From the NCBI GenBank assembly GCA_951799445.1, contig OX637294.1:20237452-20301451 (forward strand): a stretch of 64,000 nt of DNA, read 5' to 3'. Shown here piece after piece: positions 1 through 12,859 of the stretch; within the stretch, counting starts at the first letter, position 1, and each line of letters begins with the position of its first letter. This DNA is from Pseudisothecium myosuroides. Lineage: Eukaryota > Streptophyta > Bryopsida > Hypnales > Lembophyllaceae. The notes beneath the pieces were generated by a model. It ran no database searches. It had not been told where the DNA came from and saw nothing but the letters and a program-made list of their open reading frames with translations. Position numbers and translations under genes: made by a program.

Positions 1-624
1 GATTAGTTTTTTGGCCATAACTTTTGCGTTTTGGCTCCAAATGACTCAAGATTTATAGGTAAGGTACTAATGACTATTATACACCTTGCCTAGAGGTTCT
101 TAGTACTATTTATTACCCCCCCAAAAAAATTTTGAGCTGAAATTTGGAGGGCATGGTCTTCTAGTAGATTTGTAGCTATGTAGGAAAGGAATTCTAAAAA
201 TAGTTAATTGTATGTGGTATGGAAGTCTACAAAGTGCGCTTCTTTCTGCTTATATTTTGAAACATATAAATTATTATTTTGGAGATTTTTGGGGTGAATG
301 ACCATCTCTATAGAGTTGTTACAAATGGCCAATTTTCATTTTATGTATTTAATTTTGTTTCCTATTTTTAAATAATTTATAAATCAAGGTATCCATTTTC
401 TTGAGATTTGGCACTTTTTTAGTTCTCTAGCTTAAAGAATTTTTCTATGCATTTCCTTTGGTGGTTACCTTCATCTTAAAGGTGTATACGTTAGCCATAT
501 TTTTTTTGTTTTTTTAAAATTATTTTTCTAATTTTATAGTACTCCAAAAGAAAAATCATGAGTACTATAAAAACACAACAAAATCGGTAGGTGTTTCTTG
601 CATTCACCCATATAGTGTATAACT
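1..624. other. AT-rich non-coding stretch
   Basis: No gene is recognisable here. It is AT-rich with poly-A/T runs and may hold the 5' terminal part of the Harbinger element that follows, but no terminal inverted repeat could be fixed by eye. Confidence 0.4.
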
Positions 625-1733
625 TTGAGAGAATATAGTGTATTGAATTTTGAGAGGCAAGTTGGTTTCATAGATTGTTCATTATTAAAGTTTTATAACA
701 AGAAGATGTTCAAGCAAAAAACTCATGTTTCACATATTATGTTCAAATTTTTATGTGAAAAACTAGGCCCATTTCTAAAAAAACATATACATGCTATAGA
801 GAGTTGGTTTTGGTTGAATTTAGGGTGCAATTTTGTTACTTAGACTTGGTACAGGGATAAACAATGCGGAATTAGAAAAACATTTGGAATTGCAAAGAAT
901 ATGGTGTCAAAGATTGTGAGAGAATTTTGCAAATTGGTGAGAGTGCATTTGCAAAAAGGGTTTGTCAAAATTCTAAGTGAGGCTAGATTTGGGGGTTTAG
1001 GCAAGGAGACTTGAAGCATTGCACAAAAAACCTTATACACTTTGAGTGATAGATGGATCTTACATTTTCATATTAGCTCCATTAATATTGGCAAAAAACA
1101 TTCCATTCAACGTTGTTGCATAGCATTATAGATGTGAACTGCATTTTTTGGGATTAAAAATTTGGATGGGTTCGGAGTTCATAATTGGACTATTTTTCAG
1201 CAAACCGAAAGGTAAGAAGAGCATGCATAGAAGGGAAATACTTACTCTACAAATTGATTGGAAATGTTGCCCATCCAATTAAGCCTTGAATGTACTGTCT
1301 TTTCAAAAGTAATAAAGATGGATTGGAATTGTACAACGCAAACTCAAATGTCATACAATCTTATACCTAGATGTATGTAGAACATGCATTTGGAATTCTA
1401 AAGGGCAGATAGAGGATCATAATGAAGAGGGAAAATGTCCCTATCCAAATGGTGCGGGCAATGTTTCTACTTACATTGCATTGTACAATTTGTGCATCAT
1501 TACTAAAGGCAAGTTTGACTTGCAATGACTTGCAATGGTTGAAGATGCTAAAAAGAAAATGAAGAGCAGATTGAAGATGGTACATTAGTAGGAGGCCAAG
1601 TCTTACATTCAAGGTGAATGTGAGGCAATTTCTAAAGTATAACGTAGAATTAAGAAATTTTCCATTGTCATTGATGATGAGAATGAAGATGACGAAGTGG
1701 AACCTTTTTTAATTAAATAAAATGAAAAGATTC
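625..1733 (+). pseudogene. Decayed PIF/Harbinger transposase
   Basis: Remnant of a DDE_Tnp_4-type (PIF/Harbinger) transposase, the nuclease that moves these DNA transposons. Read across frames, the N-terminal helix-turn-helix part is visible as FKFLCEKLGPFLKK (about 750-785), then a segment reading FGIAKNMVSKIVREFCK (about 883-940), typical of the region before the DDE core. Near 1380-1430 the late-domain signature appears as VEHAFGILKGR, stop, RIMKR. Stops and frameshifts break it throughout, so no functional protein is expected. A MYB/SANT-like remnant lies convergently on the other strand, the usual two-gene content of autonomous Harbinger elements. The superfamily call is fairly firm; the boundaries are approximate. 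Confidence 0.8.
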
Positions 1734-1868
1734 ATGAGCATTTATTGCTTGAGGCCACAAAAAGCCATGAAGCAATTGCTAAAGCACTATAGCAATTCAA
1801 ACTTAGAATATAGTCTACATACATCAGGGTTTGTAGATTCAAATGACTCAGATACTATGAAAGAATAA

Positions 1869-3379
1869 CTACATTTTTTCTAGTATAGCTACCATGTATT
1901 TTTTTTGTAAAGTCGTACTTTTTTTGGAGGTTGAAATGAAACAATAGGAATTGGTAACTATTTCCTCCCAAATCCCTTGCAATTTAATGTGGATTTTTTT
2001 CCTCATCTGGTTTGACCTCACAAACTTGTGATGATGTCCCTTTAGTTGTAACAACTTCAAATTCTGGAGTTGCTTGGTTTTCATAGTTGTCCTCATCACC
2101 TTCCATAGCACCTGTTCAAATTTGATTTTTAAAACTTACATGTCTTGAATTTCAAATGTTCAATTTTTCAAAAAAATTGTATTCTTGTTTGTCATTGGCT
2201 CTTGATAATTTGATTGCTCTCTTGTCATTCTTGTATTCTCTATAAACCTTCTTGTATTTAGTCTTGCAAAATTCCCATGAATGGTTGGAGCCATAAATGG
2301 CCACAACTATTTTAGCTTGAACCCTTAAACTATGTATTAATCTTTGCCATAAACCATAATATATATTTTAAAAATTAAAAACTTACAAAAAATATATGCA
2401 TGTGTACAACAATTTGAAAAAAAACTTTGAAAAAATCACCTAGAAGGTCACTTTTGGGCTCCTTCACAAAATGAAAAGCTTAAAAAAACTCCCATTTTAA
2501 GGTCCTAAATTCTCATTAGGGATGGACGGCTGGTAGGAATACCAACCGTACGGCCATGAATTCCCTCCCCAATGGTCCTGGTTCAATTCTTTTGGTTGGT
2601 TGAGTTCTCAAGCTCACTTAAGGCGAAAGGGGCAATGATCCTTTAAAAGGTCTATTTGGCCTTAACTTGCTAACTTATTCTTTTGCAAATTTTCACAACT
2701 TTAAAAAAACATTCATATTTTTGCAAAAGAAATTTGAAGCCTTTTAGAAAATAGATTGACATCTTCAAAAAATATAGCTTTCTAGAAAAAAATGCCTTGT
2801 TATTTTGCGGATCTTGTAAATTCTTCCTCCATTTCCCCTCAAATTGCTATCAAAGTTTCAACCTCCAAATCCCTCTATTTTGTATTCGATGAATTTTCAT
2901 CATCCAATTGTGAATCTTTTCCCATATCTACCACTTCCTTTGTTTTTATTGCAGTTTGGGTCTTCTTTGCTTTTACTTTGACTTCCCATTCTTTGTCTCT
3001 CCATTTATTGATTGTTATCACCTCTTTGATTGATATGCTTCTTCATTTGTGAAGCCTTTATTGAAGCAATGAGTTATTTTTCTTTCAAATCCATAAGCAA
3101 ATTTCTACTTCCTTCTTCTCTTGGTGGCACTTGCTCTCCAAATACTTCTAAATCTACTACTACGACACTAAAAATTGTATTAGTGTCACCCATACTAAGA
3201 TCAATTAGTATAAGTATCACTAAATACAATTTTAAGTATTGTATCAAGCTGGTTAGAAAGTGGTTGATAAATAGCAAAAAAAACATGTTGAAATTGTAGT
3301 TGCAAAAATTGCATCCATGGCAAATTCTGTCTTGAAAGTAATCCTCTATAGCAAATGAAAGTAAAAAAAAATTAAACAA
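1869..3379 (-). pseudogene. Decayed MYB/SANT-like protein of the Harbinger element
   Basis: PIF/Harbinger elements usually carry a second gene for a MYB/SANT-like DNA-binding protein that assists the transposase. On the minus strand near 2800-2860 the reading VETLIAI, stop, GEMEEEF resembles the start of such a domain. Near 2285-2165 the reading SWEFCKTKYKKVYREYK and a following FFEKL resemble helix 3 and the end of a Myb_DNA-bind_4 domain. An acidic, low-complexity C-terminal tail follows down to about 1869. In-frame stops and frame changes show that it is broken. Orientation is tail-to-tail with the transposase remnant. Assignment rests on pattern and context, so it is moderate. Confidence 0.6.
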
Positions 3380-3610
3380 AAAACAATAACAAAATATTTA
3401 AGCAAAAAAATTGTACACTATATTTCAACAAAAAAAATGTGCAAAAAAACTAGACAAATCAATGTGCAAAAAATTGGGACAAAAAATTGTACAAAATAAT
3501 TTTACAAAGACTTGGGCCAAAAATTAGCAAAACAATTTGACAAAACAATGGGCAAAAAATTCATCAAAGAATTGTGCAAACAAAATTGGGTCAAAATACT
3601 TTAAACTCTA
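3360..3610. repeat. Degenerate short A-rich tandem repeat
   Basis: A run of imperfect units of roughly 17-20 bases built on an aaaattgtgcaaa-like core is repeated more than ten times, with no coding potential. It may be subterminal sequence of the Harbinger element. No other feature is seen up to 4133 beyond AT-rich DNA. Confidence 0.5.
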
Positions 3611-4133
3611 AACGTGTGGCTCTACACAAAACTACAAGTTGATGATGAAGAGGAAAAAGACCTGTCTAGGAAAGAGAGCCCTAGCTCTTCTTTTGAAGCA
3701 TTGAAATTGTAGTGAATAGTAGTAAGTATTTGATTAAGAAAATATGAAGAATCTAGCCATTTGTCAAAAAAACTATTAAACTATTTGAAATTTTTTTAGC
3801 TTCTAACACTTTTCAACAAAGACCTCCAAATTTTCAATCACACCTACTTCAAGGCATGGGTTTCAATATAATTCTAGGGGCTCAAAATTTGGAATTTTTT
3901 TGTCATGTAGGAAAAAAGTGTACTTTATGTCGTTGGACCTTCTTAGAGGCTGATGGCCTTTAATTTGATGGTGTAAATTCATTTTCCAAAGACTTCTTGA
4001 TTTCAGTCAGTCAAAACCTTCCAAAATTATTGCCTTGTCACCTTTAGATTTGATGTAAATCAAGCATGAGAGGTTAAATTGTTTGAATATGAGACAATAT
4101 TTTAGAATGTCATTGAAGAGAAGGTCAAATTAA

Positions 4134-4797
4134 CCCCTAAAGGATGTTCAAAACATTTGCCATCCTAGTGTACAATGCACATTTTAGGATACAAAAATCC
4201 ATACTTTAAGTTTGTTTGTTTGTTTGTTTGTTATGTTGAGAAATCCTAGACCATGCGTCCCTTGGTGGTGTGCTTGGTATTGTCAAAAAGCCCTTGGTGA
4301 GGAGGGGAGCATAGACTTTGTTTCATGGCATTTGGACCTATGGTATGAAAGTTATTCAATTTTGAAGTTTTTATGAATTAAAAAATTATAAAAAATACTC
4401 GTACTTAAATCTTGATTGTGGCAACGGCACAAGCTTAGTTTTGATTGTGGCAATGACACAAAGCACACTAGTATATTTAAGGTTGCTTAAAACTCTAATT
4501 GACTTGAATTTTTTATGAACTCATAAAGTATCAATGGGAGAGCTACATGTTTTATTTCAATTTTTTTTACTTTGATGAGAAATTTTATACAATGTATAGT
4601 AGTGGGCCAAAAATACATCATGATTCCTAATTTAAAAAAACAAAAATTGGACAATTTGCATCTTCACATGACACAACTACTCACATAGTGCAACTATTCA
4701 TAGTTCAATCCTATATTCAATATGGTTGTTTGCCAATATCAAATTCAAGTTAGCTCATACTCTGAGTCCACATTTGGGTCTCAATTCTGTTCAGGGG
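4134..4797. mobile_element. TTAA-flanked non-autonomous element, piggyBac-like ends (copy 1)
   Basis: The segment is flanked by TTAA on both sides (4130-4133 and 4798-4801). It starts CCCCTAAAGGA and ends TTCAGGGG, so the ends are inverted relative to each other. TTAA duplication and C-rich short inverted ends are the hallmark of the piggyBac superfamily. There is no transposase inside. The same ends occur in several other places in this window, cleanest at 60013-60945. It contains a TTTG microsatellite. Family assignment is inference. Confidence 0.55.
4210..4232. repeat. (TTTG)n microsatellite
   Basis: A short perfect run of about five TTTG units inside the TTAA-flanked element. Confidence 0.85.
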
Positions 4798-4822
4798 TTA
4801 AAGAGGTTTTCATGTACTATAT

Positions 4823-5820
4823 TGTATAGTCGGGTACTGTAATCTTACAACCGGCCGATTTGAACCATTCAAAGATTTTTGTATAGTATAAAAAAAGAAA
4901 TGGAATTTTTCATCTTGCATAATTATCACACAATCCTCACACAATCCCAATCAAGCATACAAAATTCCAGTTTCACAAAAACAAAATTCCATTTTTGCTT
5001 GAATTTCTAAAGTTAATCTTCATGGTTTTACATGATATTTTATTGTGAACAATTGGTGATGAATTTCTTTTAATCCGATTGCATAGATATGTAGGGAACA
5101 TCCACACACACATCTTTCATATTAAAAGACACCCTATTAAGTAACAAAAATATGATCTATGAAGAATTCAATGTGAAGTGTCATATGACCTAATTTTGAA
5201 AAATAGATATCTCTTTATTATAATTAAAATTTTCTATTTGCCTTTTGCATGGTAACCAATTTCATACATTTGGGCATGATGGTACAATTATTTTGCCAAA
5301 ATCTACTTAACTGATATAGAAATAACTATTTTTCAAAAATAGGTCATATGACACCTCACATTGAACTCTTTATAGATCATATTTTTGTTACTTAATATGA
5401 TTTTTTTTATGAAAGATGTGCATATGGATGTTTCCTACATATCTCTGCAATCGGATTAAAAAAATTCATCACCAATTGTTCACAACAAAATATCATGTAA
5501 AACCATGAAGAATAACTTTAGAAATTCACCAAAAATGGAATTTTGCTTTTTTGAAACTGGAATTTCATATGCTTGATTGGGATTGCATGAGGATTGAGTG
5601 ATAATTATGCTTACCAAAATATACCATTTATATTGCACATTGTAAAAAAAATGTGAATGGCTCAAATTTTTCTTTTTTTTAACAAATGGAAAGAACCATT
5701 GCATTCAAAAAGTAACCAGACAACAAAACCAAGCCAAAATTGGCGAATGGAGAGAAAAAGAGCAAAAAGAATGGCTCAATTTGTCCGGTTGTAAGATTAC
5801 AGTACCCAACTGTACAGTAC
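4823..5820. mobile_element. Foldback / long-TIR element (family FB1, copy 1)
   Basis: The two ends are inverted copies: the left end reads GGGTACTGTAATCTTACAAC near 4831-4850, and the right end carries its reverse complement near 5789-5809. Inversion continues deep into the element: the block with GTTCACAACA and the ATCCGATTGCA motif near 5040-5100 recurs inverted near 5440-5490. The arms are therefore about 400-450 bases with a short asymmetric centre, typical of foldback elements or large MITEs. No transposase is encoded. A second, diverged copy is at 15325-16229. Confidence 0.8.
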
Positions 5821-7188
5821 AACTGCTACAAATCACTCATCTTCGCCCTCATTCAAGAAATACTGTAGTGTCGAAGCAGGGTTTGCATAAATGCACCCAC
5901 CGAGCACAAAGAACCAAATGGCACCAGCTTCACGAACCAGACCCAATTCAAGCACATAGCTGCAGGTTCTCCTAACAAAACCAAAGACTCATCACCAGGC
6001 AAATTATCCACAAACCATCACCCAAAATTTGCACATCAGAGGCTATTTCAACATTCCTGGGGTCTCAAAAACCAGAGCAACCAAAAATGAAATCTGACTT
6101 CATAGTACTCGTTCAAACACACTCAATTGTAACAAAAAAAACCCCAGAAATTTCGAGAGCCAGATATGACGAGCAATATCCATTGGGAAGAGCATAAAGT
6201 AGGGCTTCATCACACTAAGCTTAGTGTCGGTGGTGACTGATAACAGAGCAACAGTTCTGTAGTATGCCCTGGAAAATTGTCCAAAGTGATCACACATATT
6301 GGTTATTTGACACCAGTACCTAGACCTGGTTTGATACCTCAAATCTCCTACATCCCCATGCAACTCGGTGTCAGTGTGCCACCCCTTTGCTGTACAAAAA
6401 TTGATGAGATCCAAAGCTGAGATTTAGGAGTTAACCTGCAGTAGTATCTTTTTCATATCTTTGCAACTTTGCCACAGAAGTTGCTATGCTATCAAATTCT
6501 GCTGTAGGCACTGCAAATCAGAACAGTACATTGACTAGCTTAGTTGAAGGGAATTAAAATCCAGCTTGGCCTCATCAAGCTGGACTGTGCACTATGCTGC
6601 AGCGTGTACTTTCTGTACTCCAACCTATCAGCCAGTTGATGGGAGGGTCAACTACCATTTCAATAACCGAGCCGTTGAACAAAACACGCACATCTGAAAT
6701 CATTTGCAATTACTCCGTACAGTAGTTCTAATTGCCCAAGACTTATATGAGTGGCCCCAAATAACAGTAATGTGAAACAAAAAATTCTTAGGACCAAGAG
6801 CGGTTCAACATGCAAGCATTCTGTGCCTGTATATAACCAAATAACTAGAAACCAGTGACGTTAGCTTCTTCACCAACAAGAGACCACTGAACACCGCTGC
6901 AGCAAAGCAGAGAGTCGGTAAGTATGCAGAGAAACAAAGAAAAATAGAAGAAAACTCCGTAATTCAGTAAATTTCCAGAGCACAAAGTTATAAGAAACGT
7001 GCAGCTGCATCGCATTCTAGATCATTACATTCTTGGATTCCAAGTTAGGCCCGTTTAGGACTACACCAACACGATGTCGCTTGCCAAGAGAACCTCTCTT
7101 GAACGTCTCAAAAATATCGGGTTACAATGTCGAGCCGCCAATGAACCAAGATATCTCGGAAACTTATGAACACTTAAAAGGAACCGGG
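5821..7188. other. GC-richer region downstream of RPT1, no gene recognised
   Basis: Base composition is less AT-rich than the repeats around it. A 104-codon minus-strand ORF (6100-6414) shows no family resemblance and no coding-like neighbours. The part next to 7188 should contain the RPT1 3' UTR and polyadenylation region. Confidence 0.4.
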
Positions 7189-10100
7189 CTAATTGTACAC
7201 CATGTACTTGGGTGTCGCACTAAACTTCTGGTAGCCTTTAATGACCTTATTGACAGCCTCCAAGAAATCCTTCTCCGTCACAGTTTTCCTACGTGCACGA
7301 ATTGCGTACATGCCTGCCTCTGTACACACACTCCGTATATCGGCACCTGACAACACAATCCTTGCATCAGTTTTGTAGTTTCAGGGTGCTATTGATCTAA
7401 AGGACTGACCTTCACAATTCTTTGCCCACTTCCATCAAGCCTCTTTGTGCAATAGCCTCATGATATTCCAATCCTCTCCTTAAAAGTTTCCTTCACTGTC
7501 CTCAGGTAACATTCAACTAACTAACAAAAACCAACCAAAGATGATCCCAACCAATTAAATATTCACAAGCATACAGACATACCAAACTTCTAATAAATCT
7601 ACAGATACGATTTATGCAGGGGCTTACATCCAAATATTAAGGATAGAACAAAAATCTTGTGATCACAAGGATCTACGTTAATAATGAGAAGATATGAAAG
7701 AATTGGATTAATCCTCACGTTCAAATCCAGTGAATCAGTCAACTTCTAAGAGAGCAACAAACTAAAACCAGGTCAATAAGGATAGAAACCTGTGGAATTG
7801 GGGCAAAGGCGGGCAAGAAGCTCAAATCGAATGTCGCGCTCAATATTCATAGTTCGCGTATGGATCTTGAATATCTGGGATCGACTTTCGAGATCGGGCA
7901 ACCCAAATTCCACCTTGCGATCCAACCGTCCTGGTCGTAGAAGCGCTGGATCTAGCGTATCAGGTCTGAACAAATAACAATTATTTTTAGTATTACTGTA
8001 ATGCACCTATTTAGTTGTCTACATTAACGATAACAATCTCGCTCTCACAAATTTTGTATGAATCAGTCAGTAACTCTTTATCTTTCAAAGGTGAAGGTCT
8101 TTCATATTTGCTTGCAGAGTGAGTATTGGTTACGATACTCCTTCCTCAATGTATATCTACAACTGCTACAGCTACTTTACAGAAGCACCATAATCCTTGC
8201 AACAAATAAAACCTTTAATAAAAGAGAAGAATTTTACCTGTTGGTTGCCATCAACACTTTAATGTTGCCACGAGCATCAAAACCATCAAGCTGGTTGACT
8301 ATTTCAAGCATCGTCCTTTGGACCTCATTGTCACCACCCGAACCATCGTCAAACCGAGCGCCTCCAATGGCATCTATCTCGTCAAAAAAGACAATGCAAG
8401 CCTTCTTCGAACGAGCCATCTGCTCACGCATACCATAAATAAGAGAAACATGTAAGTGATTTACAAGAAGACATGACTCTACATCAGAATTTTATAAAAA
8501 ACGTGGACATTTGTACTAAACGGTTACGCATGTGGGATTCAGACACGCCAGACTCCAATCAACGAGCAAGTTTGACCATCTGCAATGCAAATGTTGTCAT
8601 AGCAGGTTAAGGGCAGGAAAACTTTTCAAGACCAACCAATACCGATCCTAAAAGACATAGAAAGATTGGCAATATTACCTGAAAAAGCTCACGGACCATT
8701 CGTGCTCCCTCTCCTACATATTTCTGAACAAGCTCGCTGCCAATAACACGAATGAAGCAAGCATCCGTTCTATTTGCAACGGCTCTGGCTAACAAAGTCT
8801 TGCCAGTTCCAGGAGGGCCATAGCAGAGAACTCCTTTAGGAGGGTCAATTCCCAGTTTTACAAACTTCTCAGGATGCAACATTGGCAACTCCACCACCTA
8901 GTGAAGAGAACATGGATTTCTGTGTATCAGAACTAATTGCGGAAACTATACAAGTAATGAATGAAGACCATGACATCATCCGTAGTCCACCGAACACATT
9001 GAACAATTCTATACCCCAACAGCAGCATTAGCCTTGTCAAAATCCCAATAAGGTCCTACAAGTACCTTTATAGCAATATCACGTATAGATCTAATCAATC
9101 CCCAAACAAGAATTGAAACCTATTAGAACACATCTACAACATCTCAAGAGGTTACATGACAAAAACACTAACCTCACGCATCTTTTCAATTTGTTCTTTA
9201 CAGCCACCAATATCATTGTAGGTGACATCTGGTTTTTCCTCCACTGTCATCATTGTGACACTGGGGTCAATCTTCGGCGGCAAGGGAATCTGAATTTGAT
9301 ACTTGTTTCGGTCTACCCTGAAAATGTCAATTGCTAACAATTCAGTGAGATCTTAACCAAAATACCAGCGTTATAGCGTCATCACCTAACTTAATTAGAG
9401 CAGTATATACAAAATTATCAGGAAGATGTGCTTGGAAGGAACGTAGTAATAATAACTTGATCAAAGTGTCTCGCAGTGGCTGAAAAGGGCTGGAACGAAA
9501 CGTAGAGAAAACTTACCCAACACGCATACCCTCCTCTATGTCTGTTGGAGACACCTTCTCACCCAATCCAACGACAAACTGCCAATTCCACCAAGAATGA
9601 TTCAGTGATCAAGTGTTGGGCGGATTCACAAAACGGTGGAACTCCAACAATGTATCAATTGATCGATTCAATAACCACAACTTGCATCACCAGTCCATGA
9701 TGAGACCGAAGAAATTCCGAGACCAAGTCATGAAATGAAGTCAATGGAGCAGCCCAAATGACTGAAAACTACGTCTTCGAGACCTTATTGTGACTAGCAA
9801 ATGATGAAAATATAATCATTGACTTAGAGAAGCTATTCTTTTACTAGTTAAAGAAACAAAAGATGAACCAAGATTCATAATGTCCGGTTGTAGTTGCTTG
9901 TGATACCTTAGCAATCTGCTTCACATTGATGACATACTTGGAATCATCGGTGTTGGCGTTGATAATTTTTGTGCACCTAGCAACCTGCCAAAAGCAGCAA
10001 ACTGAGACACTACCATCCGAGTGACACATATGATAAAACACAAGACCTTGCAAAACTGAAAGGCAACTAAGCATGCTTAGGACTGCGTACTATATTTACC

Positions 10101-12725
10101 TGCAATGGTTGTTCCTCTTGCATCATCTGTTTATCTGAAACAAGATCCCATTGACTAGGCACTGCCAACCCGGTGTCTGATTCCTTGATTCCTGCTCAGA
10201 CGATGATACAGTCGGCTGTCAGAAGCGGGATAATGTGCGGCAACATCTCAGGGAATATGGCCATGAAGAGGTCTTCTCAATAAGTACAGGTGCAGAATAC
10301 TATTTAACAGTGGGTACACCATTGAGGAAAGCAGTTTCATTCAAATTTCCCATTTTTCATAAAGAGAATCCATGGACATTCCGTTCTAATGTTCTTATGC
10401 AATAGCTCGCACATGTTCAATACCGGTAATCACGGTTTTCGAATGATATAACAGGGTATGGGGAAAATAAGCTTACCGCACAAGTCATTGACCTTCTTAG
10501 CCATCTCTTTGATGTCCTTCTCAGTTTTCTTAATAAGGTTGGCATACGGACCCAAGCCCTGCAATAGTAAACACGTCCACATCATTACTAATAAAAATAA
10601 ATAAAAATTTCAGTCATTTCCAAAACAGGCCAGAACCTCAACAATGAGCTGAAACTTAAACCTCAGGAAAACTCTGCGCAACAAGAGATAGAAATACAGT
10701 CCTATATAATTGCTTCGCAGAATTTCTTCGGCACAAGAAATCCAGAGAAATATCCAGCATACGGTGAACAATTTCCGCTCTCATTATCTTGAAGGTAAAG
10801 TGGTCAAAATTCAATCATATGAAGCTAACTATGGTAGAGTGTACTATTTGCGTCCCTTTAAGCATTGGAACACATATAAGAGTGTAATATTTGGGAGATA
10901 TATGGAGGAGTGGAGATCATTGCGTACAAAAGACACCTATATTGAGACCAAGTTTTTATCACTATGTATGAATTCTAATGTATTCCAAAGTGGCAGGTAC
11001 GATAGTAGACCACTGTGATTGACAACAGATGTATGAATTCTAATGTAATTTCAAAATGGCAGGTACGGTAGTAGACCACTGTGATTGACAACAGAGAACC
11101 CCATTTCTATTCGAAGATCAGTGACCACAAACATTTAAAAAAAAGTCGTGTTTATTAGCCCAACCACTTGCTAATTAGCCCAACCAAGTGTACGAGTAGA
11201 TGAGTTGCAGTTGTTAACAGGGGTCACTGTAGGAGACGGGATCAGGTCTCCACAGTTTAGTGTCCCCTACGTAGAGAAAACTCAAACAGCCAATTCAATT
11301 CCAAATTATAATACGATACTTACATACCGAAACAGTCAACTCTCACCGAACTATTGTGAGACGCAAACGAATGTTTACACAGCATGGCCACCAAGCTAAA
11401 TCACCAGAATCGGCAATAATAAAAACGTTTAAAGCTCGAACAACTGCCGAAAGATATAGAGTGCAAACAGCTCGCTTGCAATTAAAACATTCACAAGCGC
11501 TTGCCCTACTACAATTGAAACCACCACGTACCCCAAAGTCGATTCAATACCGGATCTACCAAGGGTTACAAATTTCGTTGTCCCAACAATTGCCATTGGA
11601 AATAAACAGGCCCGTGGACACCAGAAAAGACAAATAATCTCCCTAACGATCGCTCTATAACCTCAGCTCAATGGCACCACGAAGAAACGAAATCACAAGC
11701 ATGTGGCCACCGAGCAGTGCTGCGCGACAGAAGACTTTCGACCGACTCTCTAATGCCATTATAAGCGTAGCATCTACACCAAGACCAGGAAAAGAGATCC
11801 TCATACCACCAAACTCAAAATCATTGTGAAAATTCCACTAGCTTCAAATTGCACGCAGATTGTTAACACTCTATTATTCGGCAGTCGTTCGCGGTACAAA
11901 ATTCTTATTTTCACATTTCGAGGGCTGATTCTAGAATTTAAATTTGTGGCCCCGTCGTACGAACACTCAGGTGCCCGAGCTATCATTAACCGAAAAGCCG
12001 ATTCAACACCGGCTCTAATTAGGGTTACAAAACTAGTTGTAACACCAATTATGTCCATTTGAAGTAACCAAGCACCGACACCAGAAACAATCGAACGATC
12101 GCTCGAGTCTCCGTAACCCTAGCTCACTGCCACCGCGAAGAAACGATAGCACAAGCACATGAACACCGAGCAGCGCAAGACTTCAACCGATTCTTTCATG
12201 CCATCACAAAAGGTAGCATACACGCCAAGACCAGAAAAACGTGAAATTCGCGAAACAGGAAAAATCAAAGAAGGGCGTGAAATGCAAAATTCGTGGCCCC
12301 GACGTACGAACACTCCGGTGCCCGAGCTACCATTAACCGAAAAAACGATTCAACACCGGCTCTAATTAGGGTTACAAAATTAGTCATCACACCAATTATG
12401 TCCATTCCAAGTAACCAAGCACCGACACCAGAAACAAACGAACGATCGATCGAGTCTCCGTAACCCTAGATCACTGCCACCGCGAAGAAACGACAGCACA
12501 AAGCACATGAACACCGAGCAGTGCAAGACTTCAACCGATTCTTTCATGCCATCACAAAAGGTAGCATACACGCCAAGACCAGGTAAACGTCAAATTCGCG
12601 AAACAGGGAAAATCAAAGAAGAGCGTGAACTGCAGACGTACATAGGTTTTGAGGAGGGCGATGTCGTCCTCATCGAGCGGAGGCGGGTTCTTCTCCTTGA
12701 GGAGATCGTCGGCAATGTCCGCCAT
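7189..12725 (-). CDS. RPT1: 26S proteasome regulatory ATPase subunit RPT1 (subunit 7)
   Basis: One of six AAA+ ATPases in the base of the 19S particle; it unfolds ubiquitinated substrates and threads them into the 20S core. Ten exons fit, with phases that all agree: 12642-12725, 10477-10558, 10100-10191, 9907-9984, 9517-9578, 9173-9317, 8679-8897, 8238-8419, 7790-7965, 7189-7346. Together they give 1278 nt, or 425 aa, the usual length for plant RPT1. Walker A GPPGTGKT is at residues 208-215, Walker B IVFFDE at 263-268, and the second-region-of-homology arginines RPGR at 325-328. The ATG at 12725 gives the expected acidic N-terminus [12 protein letters not shown], and the C-terminus ends KYMVYN. 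All introns begin GT and end AG. Intron 1 is 2.1 kb and repeat-filled; the others are mostly 90-490 bases. Nothing looks broken. Confidence 0.97.
10966..11093. repeat. 68-bp tandem duplication in RPT1 intron 1
   Basis: Two adjacent copies start with ATGTATGAATTCTAATGTA and end with GACCACTGTGATTGACAACA. They differ by a few bases and lie entirely within the large first intron. Confidence 0.85.
11520..12600. repeat. Three degenerate tandem copies of a 350-450-bp unit in RPT1 intron 1
   Basis: Each unit has the order CAATTxTGTCCATT-like block, ACACCAGAAA, CGATCGCTC, ACCGCGAAGAAACGA, CACCGAGCAG, and a CACGCCAAGACCAG-like block. Copies lie near 11520-11800 (most diverged), 11950-12240 and 12310-12600; the last two are about 350 bases apart and very alike. 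The third copy abuts the exon 1 donor site. The short ORFs seen here exist only because of the repeat. Confidence 0.8.
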
Positions 12726-12792
12726 GGTGCGCAGAGCTCAAGAGGAGAACGGCTATGGCGTTGCCGAGCGGAGTGAAGGGGATGGAATGGGG

Positions 12793-12801
12793 TTAGGGTT
12801 T
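12793..12801 (-). promoter_or_regulatory. Telo-box (AAACCCTAA) upstream of RPT1
   Basis: The 9-mer AAACCCTAA on the minus strand lies 68 bases upstream of the RPT1 ATG. Telo-boxes are common just upstream of plant housekeeping genes, where Myb-type telomere-repeat proteins bind. The motif is seen directly; its function is inference. Confidence 0.5.
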
Positions 12802-12859
12802 CCGGCGCGGAACAGATAACAGAGCAGTGTTGCGTTCAAAGCTCTGCGGGTGCTTCGTC

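Noticed and set aside
2515..2600. tRNA or tRNA-derived SINE (GGTTCAATTC box B-like motif)
   Set aside because: No cloverleaf could be drawn and the A-box candidate is poor; one 10-base match is not enough.
6100..6414. 104-codon ORF downstream of RPT1
   Set aside because: No family resemblance, no splice partners, and it lies in the probable 3' flank.
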